Below the pieces are notes generated by a model. The model was not told the origin of the DNA. It worked only from the letters and a program-made list of their open reading frames with translations, and made no database searches. Positions 42,165 through 51,620 of a stretch of 64,000 nt of DNA are shown piece after piece (positions within the stretch are counted from its first letter, which is position 1; the number at the start of each line of letters is the position of its first letter). The position numbers and the translations under genes were made by a program. Source of the DNA: JAPOXR01 sp965214695 (GTDB lineage Bacteria > Pseudomonadota > Alphaproteobacteria > Rhodobacterales > Rhodobacteraceae). The DNA lies in contig OZ243967.1 of the NCBI GenBank assembly GCA_965214695.1, forward strand, positions 3,534,001 through 3,598,000. Reading direction: 5' to 3'.

Positions 42165-43898
42165 ATGGATCTCTTTGCCGAATTCAGGGCCGTGGTTACC
42201 GGTATCCTCGCGGATATGGGTGCTCCACCCGACCGCCTCGAGGCAGTTACCCTGGAGCGGCCCAAATCTGCCAGCCATGGCGAAATGTCGACCAACGCCG
42301 CGATCGTGGCGGCCCGGTTGCTTGGTCGCAAGCCGACCGAGCTGGCAGCTGGGCTGGCCGCCGAGTTGCGCCGGGACAACCGTGTCAGCGAGGCGGTGGT
42401 CGCCGGTCCGGGTTTCCTGAATTTCCGGCTGGCACCGGCAACCTGGATATCAGTGTCCCGCCAGGCGATTGCCGCGGGGAGTGATTTTGGCCGGACCTGC
42501 GCCGGTTCGGGCCGTGTGGTCAATCTGGAATTCGTGTCGGCAAATCCGACCGGCCCCCTGCATGTGGGGCATGCGAGAGGTGCGGTTTTCGGTGATGCGC
42601 TAGGCAGGCTGCTCGAATTCACCGGATACGAGGTCGTGCGTGAATACTACGTCAATGACGGGGGCGCCCAGGTCGATGCGCTCGGCAGATCAGTATTCCT
42701 GCGCTATCTCGAGGCGAACGGCCAGGAGATTGAGTTTGGCAGCGACGAGTATCGCGGCGACTACCTGGTCGAGACCGGGCAGCACCTGAAGGACATCCAT
42801 GGCGACGGCCTGGTCGGCAAGCCGGAGCCGGAATGGCTCGAAATGGTGAGAGAGCTGGCGATTGATGCCATGATGGAGCTGGTTCGCCGGGACCTCGACC
42901 TGCTCGGCATCAACATGGATTTGTTCTTCAGCGAGCGGTCGCTCCATGATGGCGGGCAGGTCGACGATGCGCTGGCCGAGCTCGACCGGCGGGGTCTCAT
43001 CTACCAGGGAGTGCTTGAGCCGCCGAAGGGCAATGTGCCGGAGGATTGGGAGCCCAGACAGCAGACGCTGTTCAAGGCAACGGCCCATGGCGACGATACC
43101 GATCGTCCGATCAGGAAATCCGACGGGACCTGGACCTATTTTGCTTCGGACATTGCCTACCACTACAGCAAGATCAGCCGCGGCTATGACGAGCTGATCA
43201 ATGTCTTCGGCGCCGATCATGGCGGCTATGTCAAGAGGCTGAAGGCCGTCGTGTCCGCCCTGTCGGACGGGACCATGCCGCTCGACATCAAGCTGACGCA
43301 GCTTGTCCGGGTCATAGATGGGGACGGTTCGGCAAAGATGTCCAAGCGGGCCGGCCAGTTCGTTGAACTCAGGGAAGCGGTGGACGCGGTCGGGCCGGAC
43401 GTTACACGGTTCGTCATGCTGATGCGCAAGAATGATGCACAGCTCGAATTCAATTTTGCCGAGGTCACGGCGCAATCCAGGGACAACCCGGTATTCTACG
43501 TGCAATACGCGCATGCTCGGGTATGCTCGGTCCTGCGAAGGGCGGCGGCGGCTGGCCTGCCGACCGATGATGACCTGTTGGGGGCGATTGACGCCCGCTG
43601 CGGTCACCATCCCGACCAGATCGTGCTGGCGCGCCGGGTTGCCGAATGGCCCAGGGTTGTCGAGCAGGCGGCACGACATCACGAGCCGCACCGAATCGCG
43701 TTCTATCTCAATGACCTGGCATCCGACTTTCACGCCGTCTGGACCCGCGGAAACACCGTTCCGGAGCTGCGGTTCGTGGACGAGGATGACCGCGAGGGCA
43801 GCACCGCCAGGATTGCCCTGGCCCGCAGCGTCGGGATTGTCATTTCCTGTGGACTTGGTATTCTGGGAGTGGAGCCGATCACAGAGATGCGGAGTTAG
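42165..43898 (+). CDS. argS: Arginyl-tRNA synthetase
   Basis: A class-I aminoacyl-tRNA synthetase charging tRNA-Arg. The 577-residue protein has the N-terminal Add-1-like tRNA D-loop domain, the HIGH motif as HVGHARGA (around residue 134), a KMSKR motif (around 390, SAKMSKRAGQF) and the C-terminal DALR anticodon-binding domain (QYAHARVCSVLRR onward). AAGAGGA lies just before the ATG. It heads the argS-SPOR-nagZ-scpA-scpB run. Confidence 0.97.
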   Translation: MDLFAEFRAVVTGILADMGAPPDRLEAVTLERPKSASHGEMSTNAAIVAARLLGRKPTELAAGLAAELRRDNRVSEAVVAGPGFLNFRLAPATWISVSRQAIAAGSDFGRTCAGSGRVVNLEFVSANPTGPLHVGHARGAVFGDALGRLLEFTGYEVVREYYVNDGGAQVDALGRSVFLRYLEANGQEIEFGSDEYRGDYLVETGQHLKDIHGDGLVGKPEPEWLEMVRELAIDAMMELVRRDLDLLGINMDLFFSERSLHDGGQVDDALAELDRRGLIYQGVLEPPKGNVPEDWEPRQQTLFKATAHGDDTDRPIRKSDGTWTYFASDIAYHYSKISRGYDELINVFGADHGGYVKRLKAVVSALSDGTMPLDIKLTQLVRVIDGDGSAKMSKRAGQFVELREAVDAVGPDVTRFVMLMRKNDAQLEFNFAEVTAQSRDNPVFYVQYAHARVCSVLRRAAAAGLPTDDDLLGAIDARCGHHPDQIVLARRVAEWPRVVEQAARHHEPHRIAFYLNDLASDFHAVWTRGNTVPELRFVDEDDREGSTARIALARSVGIVISCGLGILGVEPITEMRS

Positions 43899-43956
43899 CC
43901 GCGCGGAAGTCGGATCCGGTGTCCCGGAACGGGATGGGCAGGATTGCGCAGTTATC

Positions 43957-44724
43957 ATGGCAAAGCCGGCAGTTTATAGGCAGGCCAAGGGTCGTCGTCG
44001 GGGATTTGCACGACGGGTGCTCGGCATGTCGCTGTCGAGAATGGGCTATTGGCTGACCGGCAGCCTGATGTTGGCCGTCATCGGCTACGGAGTGTTTGCC
44101 GAGAAGTACCGGGTCTACGAGCCGGTAACGATCTACGCGCCTGCCGTCCCGAAGCGGATCAAGCCGGCCCCCGCCCCCGGTGACGAGCAAGAACCCGATG
44201 CATTCGCGATACATTCCCTCCATGCCGGGGCGCCGGTCCCGGAGGGAATGGACCGAATCAGGCTGGCACCGACACAATCCGGGCTTTCGGAACTGGATTT
44301 GTCGCCACGGGCCCGGAGGGAGCTGGCGCGACTCAATGGCGAGCGGGACCCGGATGCCGGAACCGGCGGCCGGGCCGGGCCGGGCCGGGCCGAGTTGGCG
44401 ATGCTGGTCTGGAATTCCCACCTGGCGGCCCGGGATCGCGGTCCTGAACAGCTGGAGGAAGGCTCGATTGCGGCCGGGTCCTATGTCGCCCAACTTGCCG
44501 ATTATCCGACCGAATCGGAGGCCATGATCGAGTGGTCGCGGCTACGCGACCTCTACCCGGACCTGCTGAACGGCGTCGACTGGTACCTGGAAGACGCGAG
44601 GAGCGGCGGCAGGGATATCGTCCGGTTGCGGGTGGCCGGTTTCGGTGCCCGGGAGCTGCAACAATATTTCTGCAGCAGGCTGGAAGCCGAGTTCGAGACC
44701 TGCATCCCGACGGTGATCCGCTGA
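43957..44724 (+). CDS. SPOR domain membrane protein
   Basis: A 255-residue protein with a basic cytoplasmic N-terminus (MAKPAVYRQAKGRRRGFARR), one membrane helix (YWLTGSLMLAVIGYGVFA, about 31-48), a Pro/Ala-rich periplasmic linker and a C-terminal SPOR domain (SYVAQLADYPTESEAMIEWSRL to VRLRVAGFGA). SPOR domains bind denuded glycan at the division septum. The stop overlaps the nagZ ATG by one base. The first ~160 residues are not conserved in sequence. Confidence 0.87.
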   Translation: MAKPAVYRQAKGRRRGFARRVLGMSLSRMGYWLTGSLMLAVIGYGVFAEKYRVYEPVTIYAPAVPKRIKPAPAPGDEQEPDAFAIHSLHAGAPVPEGMDRIRLAPTQSGLSELDLSPRARRELARLNGERDPDAGTGGRAGPGRAELAMLVWNSHLAARDRGPEQLEEGSIAAGSYVAQLADYPTESEAMIEWSRLRDLYPDLLNGVDWYLEDARSGGRDIVRLRVAGFGARELQQYFCSRLEAEFETCIPTVIR

Positions 44725-45731
44725 TGGGCATCGGTGCCTGCATTTTCGGTTGTTCCGGCACCGGTCTCACCGATGCCGAATCCGGGTTTTTCCGCGAGGT
44801 GCGTCCGGCCGGTTTCATCCTGTTTGACCGCAATGAAGGGGATGTCGAGGACATCCGCAGATTGGTTGGGCAATTGCGTGAGGCGGCCGGGCATGATGCG
44901 CCGGTGCTGACCGACCATGAAGGGGGGCGAGTTCAGCGGTTTACCGGAGATGAATGGCGCCAATGGCTGCCGGCCCTTGACCAGTGCAATGGCGTGGCAC
45001 CGGAGCAGCGGGAACGTTCGATGTGGTTGCGCTACCGCATCATCGCCGGCGAACTGATCCGGACCGGAATCAACGGCAATTGTGTCCCCCTGGCCGACAT
45101 TGCCGATGGCGACACCCATCCGGTGCTTCGCAACCGATGCTACGGGGAAGATCCAGATTCCGTGATCCGTGCGGCCCGTGCCGTGGCACGGGGATGCATC
45201 GATGGCGGCGTCATTCCGGTGTTGAAGCATATGCCGGGTCATGGCGGAACCGGGCTTGACAGCCATGTCGAACTGCCGGTCAATTCCCGCTCGCTGGCAA
45301 CGCTCGAAGCATCGGAATTCCGGGCATTTCGTGAACTGAATGATTTGCCGTTGGGGATGACGGCTCATGTGGTCTATCGGGCACTGGATCCGGATTTGCC
45401 GGCAACCGTCTCGCCGACGGTGATTGGTCATATCCGGACCGAAATCGGCTTTGACGGGCTGTTGATGTCCGATGACATCTCGATGTCGGCCCTGGGGGGG
45501 TCGCTGGCCGAGCGCGCGGAAGCTGCACGCGGTGCGGGGTGCGATGCGATTCTGCATTGCAATGGCAAGTTGTCCGAAATGGAGAGCGTGGCCGCAAAAT
45601 CCGGCTGCCTCGACCGGCATTCTTGCCGTCGGCTGGAGCGGGCAGTAGCGAGCGTCGGCAAACCGGAGCCGGCCGGCATTGCCGACCTGGAAAACGAATT
45701 TGCTGCAATCCTGGAGCAGATCTCATGCTGA
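44724..45731 (+). CDS. nagZ: Beta-N-acetylhexosaminidase NagZ
   Basis: A GH3 enzyme that removes N-acetylglucosamine from muropeptides in cytoplasmic peptidoglycan recycling. The 335-residue protein has the catalytic loop KHMPGHGGTGLDSHVELP (around residue 167) and the nucleophile Asp in LLMSDDISMSAL (around 248). The usual family motif reads KH(F/I)PGHG-x3-x-DSH, so the loop is intact. It overlaps the SPOR gene by one base and scpA by seven. Confidence 0.93.
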   Translation: MGIGACIFGCSGTGLTDAESGFFREVRPAGFILFDRNEGDVEDIRRLVGQLREAAGHDAPVLTDHEGGRVQRFTGDEWRQWLPALDQCNGVAPEQRERSMWLRYRIIAGELIRTGINGNCVPLADIADGDTHPVLRNRCYGEDPDSVIRAARAVARGCIDGGVIPVLKHMPGHGGTGLDSHVELPVNSRSLATLEASEFRAFRELNDLPLGMTAHVVYRALDPDLPATVSPTVIGHIRTEIGFDGLLMSDDISMSALGGSLAERAEAARGAGCDAILHCNGKLSEMESVAAKSGCLDRHSCRRLERAVASVGKPEPAGIADLENEFAAILEQISC

Positions 45732-46486
45732 GACATGAGATAGAAGCCCGGGACGGCGAGGTGCTGATCATCGACGTGGCCGGCTACGAGGGCCCTCTCG
45801 ACGTGTTGCTGGAGTTGGCGCGCAAGCAGAAGGTGGATCTGCGGAAGATCTCGGTTCTCAGGTTGGTTCAGCAATATGCCGAATTCATCGAGAACACCGA
45901 TTCGATCCGGATGGAGCAGGCCGCCGAATACCTGGTGATGGCGGCATGGCTGGCGCTGATCAAGTCGAGATTGCTGATTCCGGAGACGGAGACGGGAGAG
46001 CCGAGTGGCGAAGAACTGGCCGCAAGGCTGGCCTTCCGACTGCAGCGGCTGGATGCCATGCGCAAATCCGCCAGGCGGTTGATGGAGAGGAACCAGCTGG
46101 GCAAGGAGTTCTTTGCCCGGGGAATGCCGGAGAGCCTCCGTGAGATCCGCCACTCGACCTACCAGGCATCGCTGCTCGAATTGATGCAGGCCTATGCAAG
46201 GATGACGGCTCGCAACGAGTACCGGCCATTCGAGGCGTCGCGCCGCCGCTACTTGGCCGTTCAGGAAGCATCGAAAATATTGGCCGCCCTGCTGCCGGGT
46301 GCCGTAAGCTGGTCGCAGCTCACCGAGTTCCTGCCGAAGGCCTGGCTGGGGGAGGGCAGGGAGATCCGGTCGGCGCTTGCCGCGATCTTCGCCGCCGCCC
46401 TGGAACTGGCGCGATCCAACCAGCTGACCCTGCGGCAGGCCACCGCATTTGCACCGATCGAGATCAAGGAAGGCTCCGATGACTGA
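45725..46486 (+). CDS. scpA: Segregation and condensation protein A
   Basis: ScpA is the kleisin subunit bridging SMC heads in chromosome condensation. The 253-residue protein shows the characteristic GYEGPLDVLLELARKQKVDLRKISVLRLVQQYAEF near the N-terminus, then EYLVMAAWLALIKSRLLIP. It overlaps nagZ by seven bases at its start and scpB by eight at its end, so translation is coupled along the operon. Confidence 0.95.
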   Translation: MLRHEIEARDGEVLIIDVAGYEGPLDVLLELARKQKVDLRKISVLRLVQQYAEFIENTDSIRMEQAAEYLVMAAWLALIKSRLLIPETETGEPSGEELAARLAFRLQRLDAMRKSARRLMERNQLGKEFFARGMPESLREIRHSTYQASLLELMQAYARMTARNEYRPFEASRRRYLAVQEASKILAALLPGAVSWSQLTEFLPKAWLGEGREIRSALAAIFAAALELARSNQLTLRQATAFAPIEIKEGSDD

Positions 46487-47114
46487 CAATATCCCTGGTC
46501 AGGACGGCAATGACCGGCAGATGACCGAATTCGAGCAGGAACGGATGATCGAGGCGATCCTGTTCGCAGTGCGGGAGCCGGTGACTGTCAACGAGATCCG
46601 CGAGCGCATTCCGCATGACTTTGATGTCAGGGCGGTGATCCGCAGGTTGGCCGAAATCTACCGGAACCGCGGGGTGCGGGTGGTCAAGGCCGGCAATGGT
46701 TGGGCGATCCGGACGGCGCCTGATCTCGGACACCTGATGCAGCGTGAGAGGATGGTGACCCGCAAGCTTTCACGGGCTGCCCTGGAGACGCTGGCCATCA
46801 TTGCCTATCACCAGCCGACGACCAGGGCCGAGATCGAGGAGATCCGCGGCGTATCCGTGTCCCGGGGCACGCTCGACCAGCTTATCGAGGTTGGTTGGGT
46901 CGGGCTCGGAACCCGCAAGAAGACACCGGGCCGACCGGTGACATTTCTGGTGACCAGGGCGTTCCTTGACCATTTCGGCCTCGAATCGGCCTCCGACCTT
47001 CCGGGCCTGAAGGAGTTGCGGGAGGCGGGGCTCCTGACCAGCCCGACAGAAGGCGGCCTCCTGTTCGATCAGGACATGGCCAAGCCCGACAAGGTCGGCG
47101 AGGCACGGGAGTAA
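46479..47114 (+). CDS. scpB: Segregation and condensation protein B
   Basis: ScpB is the second accessory subunit of the SMC complex and binds ScpA through tandem winged helices. The 211-residue protein has the diagnostic LSRAALETLAIIAYHQPTTRAEIEEIRGVS and GWVGLGTRKKTPGRPVTFLVTRAFLDHFGL. In many alphaproteobacteria scpB is followed by tatABC, but here the next gene is dcd on the opposite strand. Confidence 0.95.
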   Translation: MTDNIPGQDGNDRQMTEFEQERMIEAILFAVREPVTVNEIRERIPHDFDVRAVIRRLAEIYRNRGVRVVKAGNGWAIRTAPDLGHLMQRERMVTRKLSRAALETLAIIAYHQPTTRAEIEEIRGVSVSRGTLDQLIEVGWVGLGTRKKTPGRPVTFLVTRAFLDHFGLESASDLPGLKELREAGLLTSPTEGGLLFDQDMAKPDKVGEARE

Positions 47115-47234
47115 CCGCAACTGCCGGCCGATCCGGCCAGCGCCCACTGCCGCCAATCCGGCAGCGAGGCCAGGTTCCGCGCCCTCCGGGAAGCTGGCCT
47201 GGCAACCCCTGCACGGCTCGATACCGGAGGGCAG

Positions 47235-48320
47235 TCAGCCAGGCCGGAAATGCTTTGAGAGCTTCAACTGCTGCCCCTGGTAGTTCGATTTGCCGGAGAC
47301 TCCGTACAACCGTTCCGGCGGGCTGACCATGTGCTCGAACACCAGCTTGCCGACGATCTGGCCGTGTTCGAGCAGGAACGGAACTTCGTGGCACCTGACT
47401 TCGAGCACGCCCCTGGATCCGGATCCCCCGGCCATGGCATAGCCAAATCCCGGGTCAAAGAACCCGGCATAGTGCACCCGAAACTCACCCGCCATGGCAA
47501 CATACGGCATCATCTCGGCCGCCAGTTCGGGAGGAATGCTGACACTCTCGCGGCTGACCAGGATGTAGAAGGAGCCGGGGTCGAGGATGATGTGGTTGTC
47601 GACAGCATGGACCGGGTCCCAGAAATCGGCGCTCCGATGCTTGCCGACCTTGTCGATTTCGACGATTCCGGCATGGGGCCGCGCCCTGAACCCGACCGGA
47701 CCGTCCCGGCGTTCGAGGTCAACCGAAAATCCAATTCCGCCATCAATCGCCACCGTTCCGGCCACCAAATCGTGTTTGGGCTGCAACTGTTTCAACTCGG
47801 CATCGGACAGGTTGCGAATGCCGCGCCGAAACCGAATCTGGTTGAGGCGGGAGCCGGTCTGCACCTTGATCGAGAATGATCGGGGACACACCTCGGCATA
47901 GAGCGGGCCGCTATAACCTGGCTCGACCCGGTCGAATTCGCTACCACCATCGACCACCAGACGGGTAAGGATGTCCAGCCTGCCGGTGGAGCTCTTGGCA
48001 TTGGCGGCGGCGCCGACATCCGGGTCAAGATCAAGCCTTTCCTGCAGCTCGACCACGTATACGCAGCCCTTTTCCATGACCGCGCCATCGGCGAGGTCGA
48101 TGCGGTGCATCTCGTATTCGCCAATGCGCTGGCCGATATCACGGCCGGTCCCGGCCAGGAAGGAGGCACGCACCCTGTGGGCATAGCGGCCGAGGCGCAA
48201 ATCCAGGCTGGCGGGCTGGAACTGGTCGTCACACAATTCGGTGCTGGCGGTCACGCCGCCGGTATCGGCAAGACCCCGGATCTGAAAGTCGGGAAGCACG
48301 CCATGGCTATTCCGGCACAT
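47235..48320 (-). CDS. dcd: 2'-deoxycytidine 5'-triphosphate deaminase (long form)
   Basis: A 361-residue dCTP deaminase of the long alphaproteobacterial type, two dUTPase-like folds in one chain, converting dCTP to dUTP for thymidylate synthesis. Features include the N-terminal QIRGLADTG, LDLRLGRYAHRVRASFL, and the mid-protein AKSSTGRLDILTRLV (substrate-binding Lys-Ser-Ser) with the catalytic Glu region (GYSGPLYAEVCPRSF). It is convergent with scpB and sits just downstream of tRNA-Pro on the same strand. Confidence 0.93.
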   Translation of the reverse strand: MCRNSHGVLPDFQIRGLADTGGVTASTELCDDQFQPASLDLRLGRYAHRVRASFLAGTGRDIGQRIGEYEMHRIDLADGAVMEKGCVYVVELQERLDLDPDVGAAANAKSSTGRLDILTRLVVDGGSEFDRVEPGYSGPLYAEVCPRSFSIKVQTGSRLNQIRFRRGIRNLSDAELKQLQPKHDLVAGTVAIDGGIGFSVDLERRDGPVGFRARPHAGIVEIDKVGKHRSADFWDPVHAVDNHIILDPGSFYILVSRESVSIPPELAAEMMPYVAMAGEFRVHYAGFFDPGFGYAMAGGSGSRGVLEVRCHEVPFLLEHGQIVGKLVFEHMVSPPERLYGVSGKSNYQGQQLKLSKHFRPG

Positions 48321-48372
48321 CAGCCGCTTCCCCCTCGGTCTGTGACATCAACCACTCTAGCCGGATCGGAAT

Positions 48373-48450
48373 TGGTCGGGCCAGCGAGATTTGAACTCGC
48401 GACCTTTCGCCCCCCAGACGAACGCGCTGACCTGGCTGCGCTATGGCCCG
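48373..48450 (-). tRNA. tRNA-Pro (anticodon GGG), with encoded CCA
   Basis: Reading the minus strand, the acceptor CGGGCCA pairs with TGGCCCG, followed by discriminator A and an encoded CCA. The D-stem is GCGC/GCGC. The anticodon stem TTCGT/GCGAA encloses loop CTGGGGG, so the anticodon is GGG (proline CCC codons, with wobble to CCU). The T-arm is GCGAG-TTCAAAT-CTCGC. The total is 78 bases, with a 10-base D-loop. Confidence 0.95.
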
Positions 48451-48466
48451 ACTGAACAGGTTGTAG

Positions 48467-49060
48467 TCAGGATCGCCCGGGGCTGGCAAGTGCCAAAATC
48501 GCCCGGAGCCGCTCGATATCCGCTTCCGCCCGCACCTTCAGCTGTTCCAGCTGGCCCCGGAGTTCGCGAAGCTCCCCGTGATCGCCCGCTGCCGGCACCG
48601 TCGCCTCGCCGCCATCGGCCGGGACCACCCGTTGCGTCGCCGTTTCGGCCCGCTGAACAGGTGCTGCCACCATGCCTGCCTTGGCATGTCCGCCATCGGC
48701 CGGGGCACCATCGCCAGTCGCCGGCCTGGCTCCGCCGTCATCCACCGGCCCGCTGCCGAACGCATTCCGGCTTTCGAGAATCTCCGCTCCCAGGCTGGCA
48801 ACATACTTGATGCCTTTCTCGTGCAGGAGACGCTTGGTTCGCTTGATGGTGAGTTTGTCCTCGTGGAGCAGCTTTTTCAGGCCGGCGATGAGCTCGATAT
48901 CGGCAGGACGGTACAATCGCCGGTTCCCGGACCTCTTGACTGGCTTGATCTGCTTGAACTGGCTTTCCCAGTATCGGAGGACGTGATGTTCGGTGCCCAG
49001 AATTTCGCCGACTTCGGCGATCGTCCTGAAGGCGTGTCGAGATTTCCCCGCTGGAGCCAT
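48467..49060 (-). CDS. MerR family transcriptional regulator
   Basis: A 197-residue regulator with an N-terminal MerR winged helix (FRTIAEVGEILGTEHHVLRYWESQF and RRLYRPADIELIAGLKKLLHEDK). The middle is Ala/Gly-rich and low complexity, and the C-terminus is a coiled coil (LRELRGQLEQLKVRAEADIERLRAIL). No sensor cysteines are present. It lies one base after ihfA, a standard alphaproteobacterial pair; targets are unknown. Confidence 0.92.
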   Translation of the reverse strand: MAPAGKSRHAFRTIAEVGEILGTEHHVLRYWESQFKQIKPVKRSGNRRLYRPADIELIAGLKKLLHEDKLTIKRTKRLLHEKGIKYVASLGAEILESRNAFGSGPVDDGGARPATGDGAPADGGHAKAGMVAAPVQRAETATQRVVPADGGEATVPAAGDHGELRELRGQLEQLKVRAEADIERLRAILALASPGRS

Positions 49061-49061
49061 C

Positions 49062-49370
49062 TTACCCGTGTTCAGTGCCTGAATTGACCCTGTCCTTCAG
49101 GTTCGCCGACGGGCGAAAGGTCACCACCCTACGGGCCGTGATCGGTGCCGATACGCCGGTTTTCGGGTTTCGGCCGATCCGCTCGCTCTTGTGGTTGACA
49201 AGGAATGAGCCGAATCCGGAAATCTTCACCTGGTCGCCAGCGACGATGGTATCCGTGATCTGCCCAAGCACCTCCTCGACCATGCGGCCGCAGTCGGTCC
49301 TGCTCAACCCGATCTCATTGTGGATCACTTCAATCAGGTCAACTCGCGTGGTCGTCTTTCCGGTCAACAA
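49062..49370 (-). CDS. ihfA: Integration host factor subunit alpha
   Basis: A 102-residue DNA-bending histone-like protein. IHF alpha pairs with IHF beta to bend DNA sharply at specific sites. Signatures: TTTRVDLIEVIHNEIGLSR, VKISGFGSFLVNHKSERIGRNPKTG and the arm RRVVTFRPSANLKDRV. The Pro in the arm that intercalates into DNA is in GRNPKTG. It lies between merR and fabH on the minus strand. Confidence 0.95.
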   Translation of the reverse strand: MLTGKTTTRVDLIEVIHNEIGLSRTDCGRMVEEVLGQITDTIVAGDQVKISGFGSFLVNHKSERIGRNPKTGVSAPITARRVVTFRPSANLKDRVNSGTEHG

Positions 49371-49516
49371 CTCCCCCCATGCTCCGGATTGCCGGTTTGT
49401 CGTTCAAATTATCGCCGAGGTTGCCTCGATTGACAAGGGAGGGGATTGTCGCGCTCCCTTGTCTGCACCCCCGGCCCGGCCATGTTGCCACCATCTTCGC
49501 ATCGGACATTCCTTCC

Positions 49517-50494
49517 CTACCACCGGAGGACCACCGCCCCCCAGGCCAGTCCGCCGCCGATTGCCTTGGTCACCACCAGATCCCCTTCCTTGACGAGACC
49601 TTGCGACTTGGCGGTATGAAAGGCCAGCGGAATCGAAGCCGCCGATGTATTGCCGTGCCGGTCCACCGTGGTGACAACCTTCTTGTCGGACATTCCCAGC
49701 TTCTTCGTGGTGGCGGAAATGATTCTCAGATTCGCCTGGTGGGGGATGACGACATCCACATCCTGTTCCGTGAGGTCGATCCGGGTCAGCGCATCCCTGG
49801 TGGTCGATGCCAATTTGTCGACGGCGTGCCGGAACACTTCCTTGCCATTCATGCGCAGATGGCCGGCTGTCTGCGTGGTCGAGACGCCGCCATCGACGAA
49901 AAGGAGATCCCGGTACTGGCCATCAGACCGGATTTTCGACGACAGGATTCCCCGGTCATTGGTGGTGCCGCTGCCCTCGACGGCTTCCAGCACCAAGGCC
50001 CCGGCGCCATCGCCGAACAGGATGCAGGTGCTGCGATCGGTCATGTCGAGAATCCTGGAAAAGGTCTCGGCACCGATGACCAGCACCCTGCGTACTTCCC
50101 CGGACAGCAGCAAGGCGTTGGCATTGACCAGGGCGTAGATGAAACCTGCGCAAACCGCCTGCACGTCGAAGGCAAAGCCGCCGCGCATGTCCAGCGCCGC
50201 CTGGACCGATGTGGCGGTGGATGGAAAGGTATTGTCCGGGGTCGAGGTCGCCAGCACGATGGCGTCGATATCCGAACTGTCGAGTCCGCCATCGAGCAAC
50301 GCCTCGCGGGCGGCGTGGGTGGCCATGTCGGAGGTGGATTCACCGTCGGCGGCGAAATGCCTGGTCCTGATGCCAGTCCGGGCCCGGATCCACTCATCGC
50401 TGGTGTCAAGAAAACTCTCGAATTCGGAGTTGGGCACCACTCGCTGCGGCAGGTAATGCCCGACACCCGTTATGACCGAACGCAATCTTGGCAT
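49517..50494 (-). CDS. fabH: Beta-ketoacyl-ACP synthase III
   Basis: FabH starts fatty acid synthesis by condensing acetyl-CoA with malonyl-ACP. The 325-residue protein has the catalytic triad Cys115 (VQAVCAGFIYA), His252 (VIPHQANLRI) and Asn282 (RHGNTSAASIP). It lies 30 bases after plsX on the same strand, the widespread plsX-fabH order. Confidence 0.96.
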   Translation of the reverse strand: MPRLRSVITGVGHYLPQRVVPNSEFESFLDTSDEWIRARTGIRTRHFAADGESTSDMATHAAREALLDGGLDSSDIDAIVLATSTPDNTFPSTATSVQAALDMRGGFAFDVQAVCAGFIYALVNANALLLSGEVRRVLVIGAETFSRILDMTDRSTCILFGDGAGALVLEAVEGSGTTNDRGILSSKIRSDGQYRDLLFVDGGVSTTQTAGHLRMNGKEVFRHAVDKLASTTRDALTRIDLTEQDVDVVIPHQANLRIISATTKKLGMSDKKVVTTVDRHGNTSAASIPLAFHTAKSQGLVKEGDLVVTKAIGGGLAWGAVVLRW

Positions 50495-50524
50495 AATTCC
50501 AGCCTGTCCTCCCGAACCGGGTCT

Positions 50525-51577
50525 TCAGGCACCGGCGCCTTGCCGACCGGCTGCGCCCGGTGCGGTCAGTTGCTGCAATCCGCGCGCCCTTGACAGGCGG
50601 ACCGCCAGGTCGATGGCGGCAGCAAATCCGACGGCATCGGCGCTGCCATGCGACTTGACCACCGTTCCGTTCAACCCCAGGAACACCCCGCCATTGACCC
50701 ATCGCGGGTCAATCCGCTTGGCAAGGCGCCTGAGCGACGTAATGGCAAACAGCGCGCCAATGCGTGACAGGATCGTGTGATTGAAGGCCTCTCGCAGGAA
50801 TTCCCGGATCAGTGTGGCTGTGCCCTCCACCGACTTGATCATGGCGTTTCCAGTATAGCCGTCGGTCACGAACACGTCGGCGCTGCCGCCGGGAATGTCG
50901 CTGCCTTCGACATAGCCGACATATTCGAAACCCTGGTCCTCCGAACATTCGATGATCAAATCATTGGCAAGACGGATTTCCGGGCGACCCTTGAAGGTCT
51001 CCTTGCCAATGTTCAGCAATCCGACCCGCGGACGCTGCAGACCGAATCCGAAACGGGCATAATCGGCGCCGAGAATGGCATAATGGAGCAAATCCTGTTC
51101 GTCGGCCTTGATGTCGGCCCCGACGTCAAGCAGGACGGTAAATCCCGACTCGTTCCTCGACGGCCAGTGACAGGCAATTGCCGGGCGCTTGGTTCCGGGT
51201 GCACGCTTCAGGCACATCATCGACAGCGCCATCAATGCACCGGTATTGCCCGATGACACCGCGGCATCTGCCTCGCCCTCGCGGACGGCCTGGATTGCGG
51301 CCCACATCGATGTCTTCTGCCCCTTGCGCACCACCTTGCTCGGAACCGAGCTCATTTCGACCACTTCGTCCGAATGCCGTACATCGCAACGGTCGCGCAG
51401 CCACCGGCGCTTCTGGATCCGCGGCTGCAGCACCTCGCGGTGGCCGTGGACGACGAACCGGATCGCCGGATGCTTCCTGGCTGCCTTGACCATGCCGCCA
51501 AGCACGGCATTGGGGCCGCGGTCACCACCCATTGCGTCGATCGAGATTGTTGCGGGGTGGGAGGTATCCCTGCCCAT
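50525..51577 (-). CDS. plsX: Phosphate acyltransferase PlsX
   Basis: PlsX makes acyl-phosphate from acyl-ACP for phospholipid synthesis. The 350-residue protein includes ATISIDAMGGDRGPNAVLGG near the N-terminus and VSSGNTGALMALSMMCLKR. The start is uncertain among Mets at 51577, 51595 and 51604; the first is chosen as closest to the conserved SIDAMGGD segment. It follows rpmF and precedes fabH. Confidence 0.94.
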   Translation of the reverse strand: MGRDTSHPATISIDAMGGDRGPNAVLGGMVKAARKHPAIRFVVHGHREVLQPRIQKRRWLRDRCDVRHSDEVVEMSSVPSKVVRKGQKTSMWAAIQAVREGEADAAVSSGNTGALMALSMMCLKRAPGTKRPAIACHWPSRNESGFTVLLDVGADIKADEQDLLHYAILGADYARFGFGLQRPRVGLLNIGKETFKGRPEIRLANDLIIECSEDQGFEYVGYVEGSDIPGGSADVFVTDGYTGNAMIKSVEGTATLIREFLREAFNHTILSRIGALFAITSLRRLAKRIDPRWVNGGVFLGLNGTVVKSHGSADAVGFAAAIDLAVRLSRARGLQQLTAPGAAGRQGAGA

Positions 51578-51620
51578 ATGTTCGCCGGTCGGCATTGCTT
51601 GCATTACCCAACTGCGCCGG

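Noticed and set aside
42690..43958. 422-residue open frame on the minus strand
   Set aside because: Antisense to argS with HIGH and KMSKR motifs intact on the other strand; the frame has no family-like content.
49379..50593. 404-residue open frame on the plus strand
   Set aside because: Antisense to fabH, whose catalytic triad is intact.
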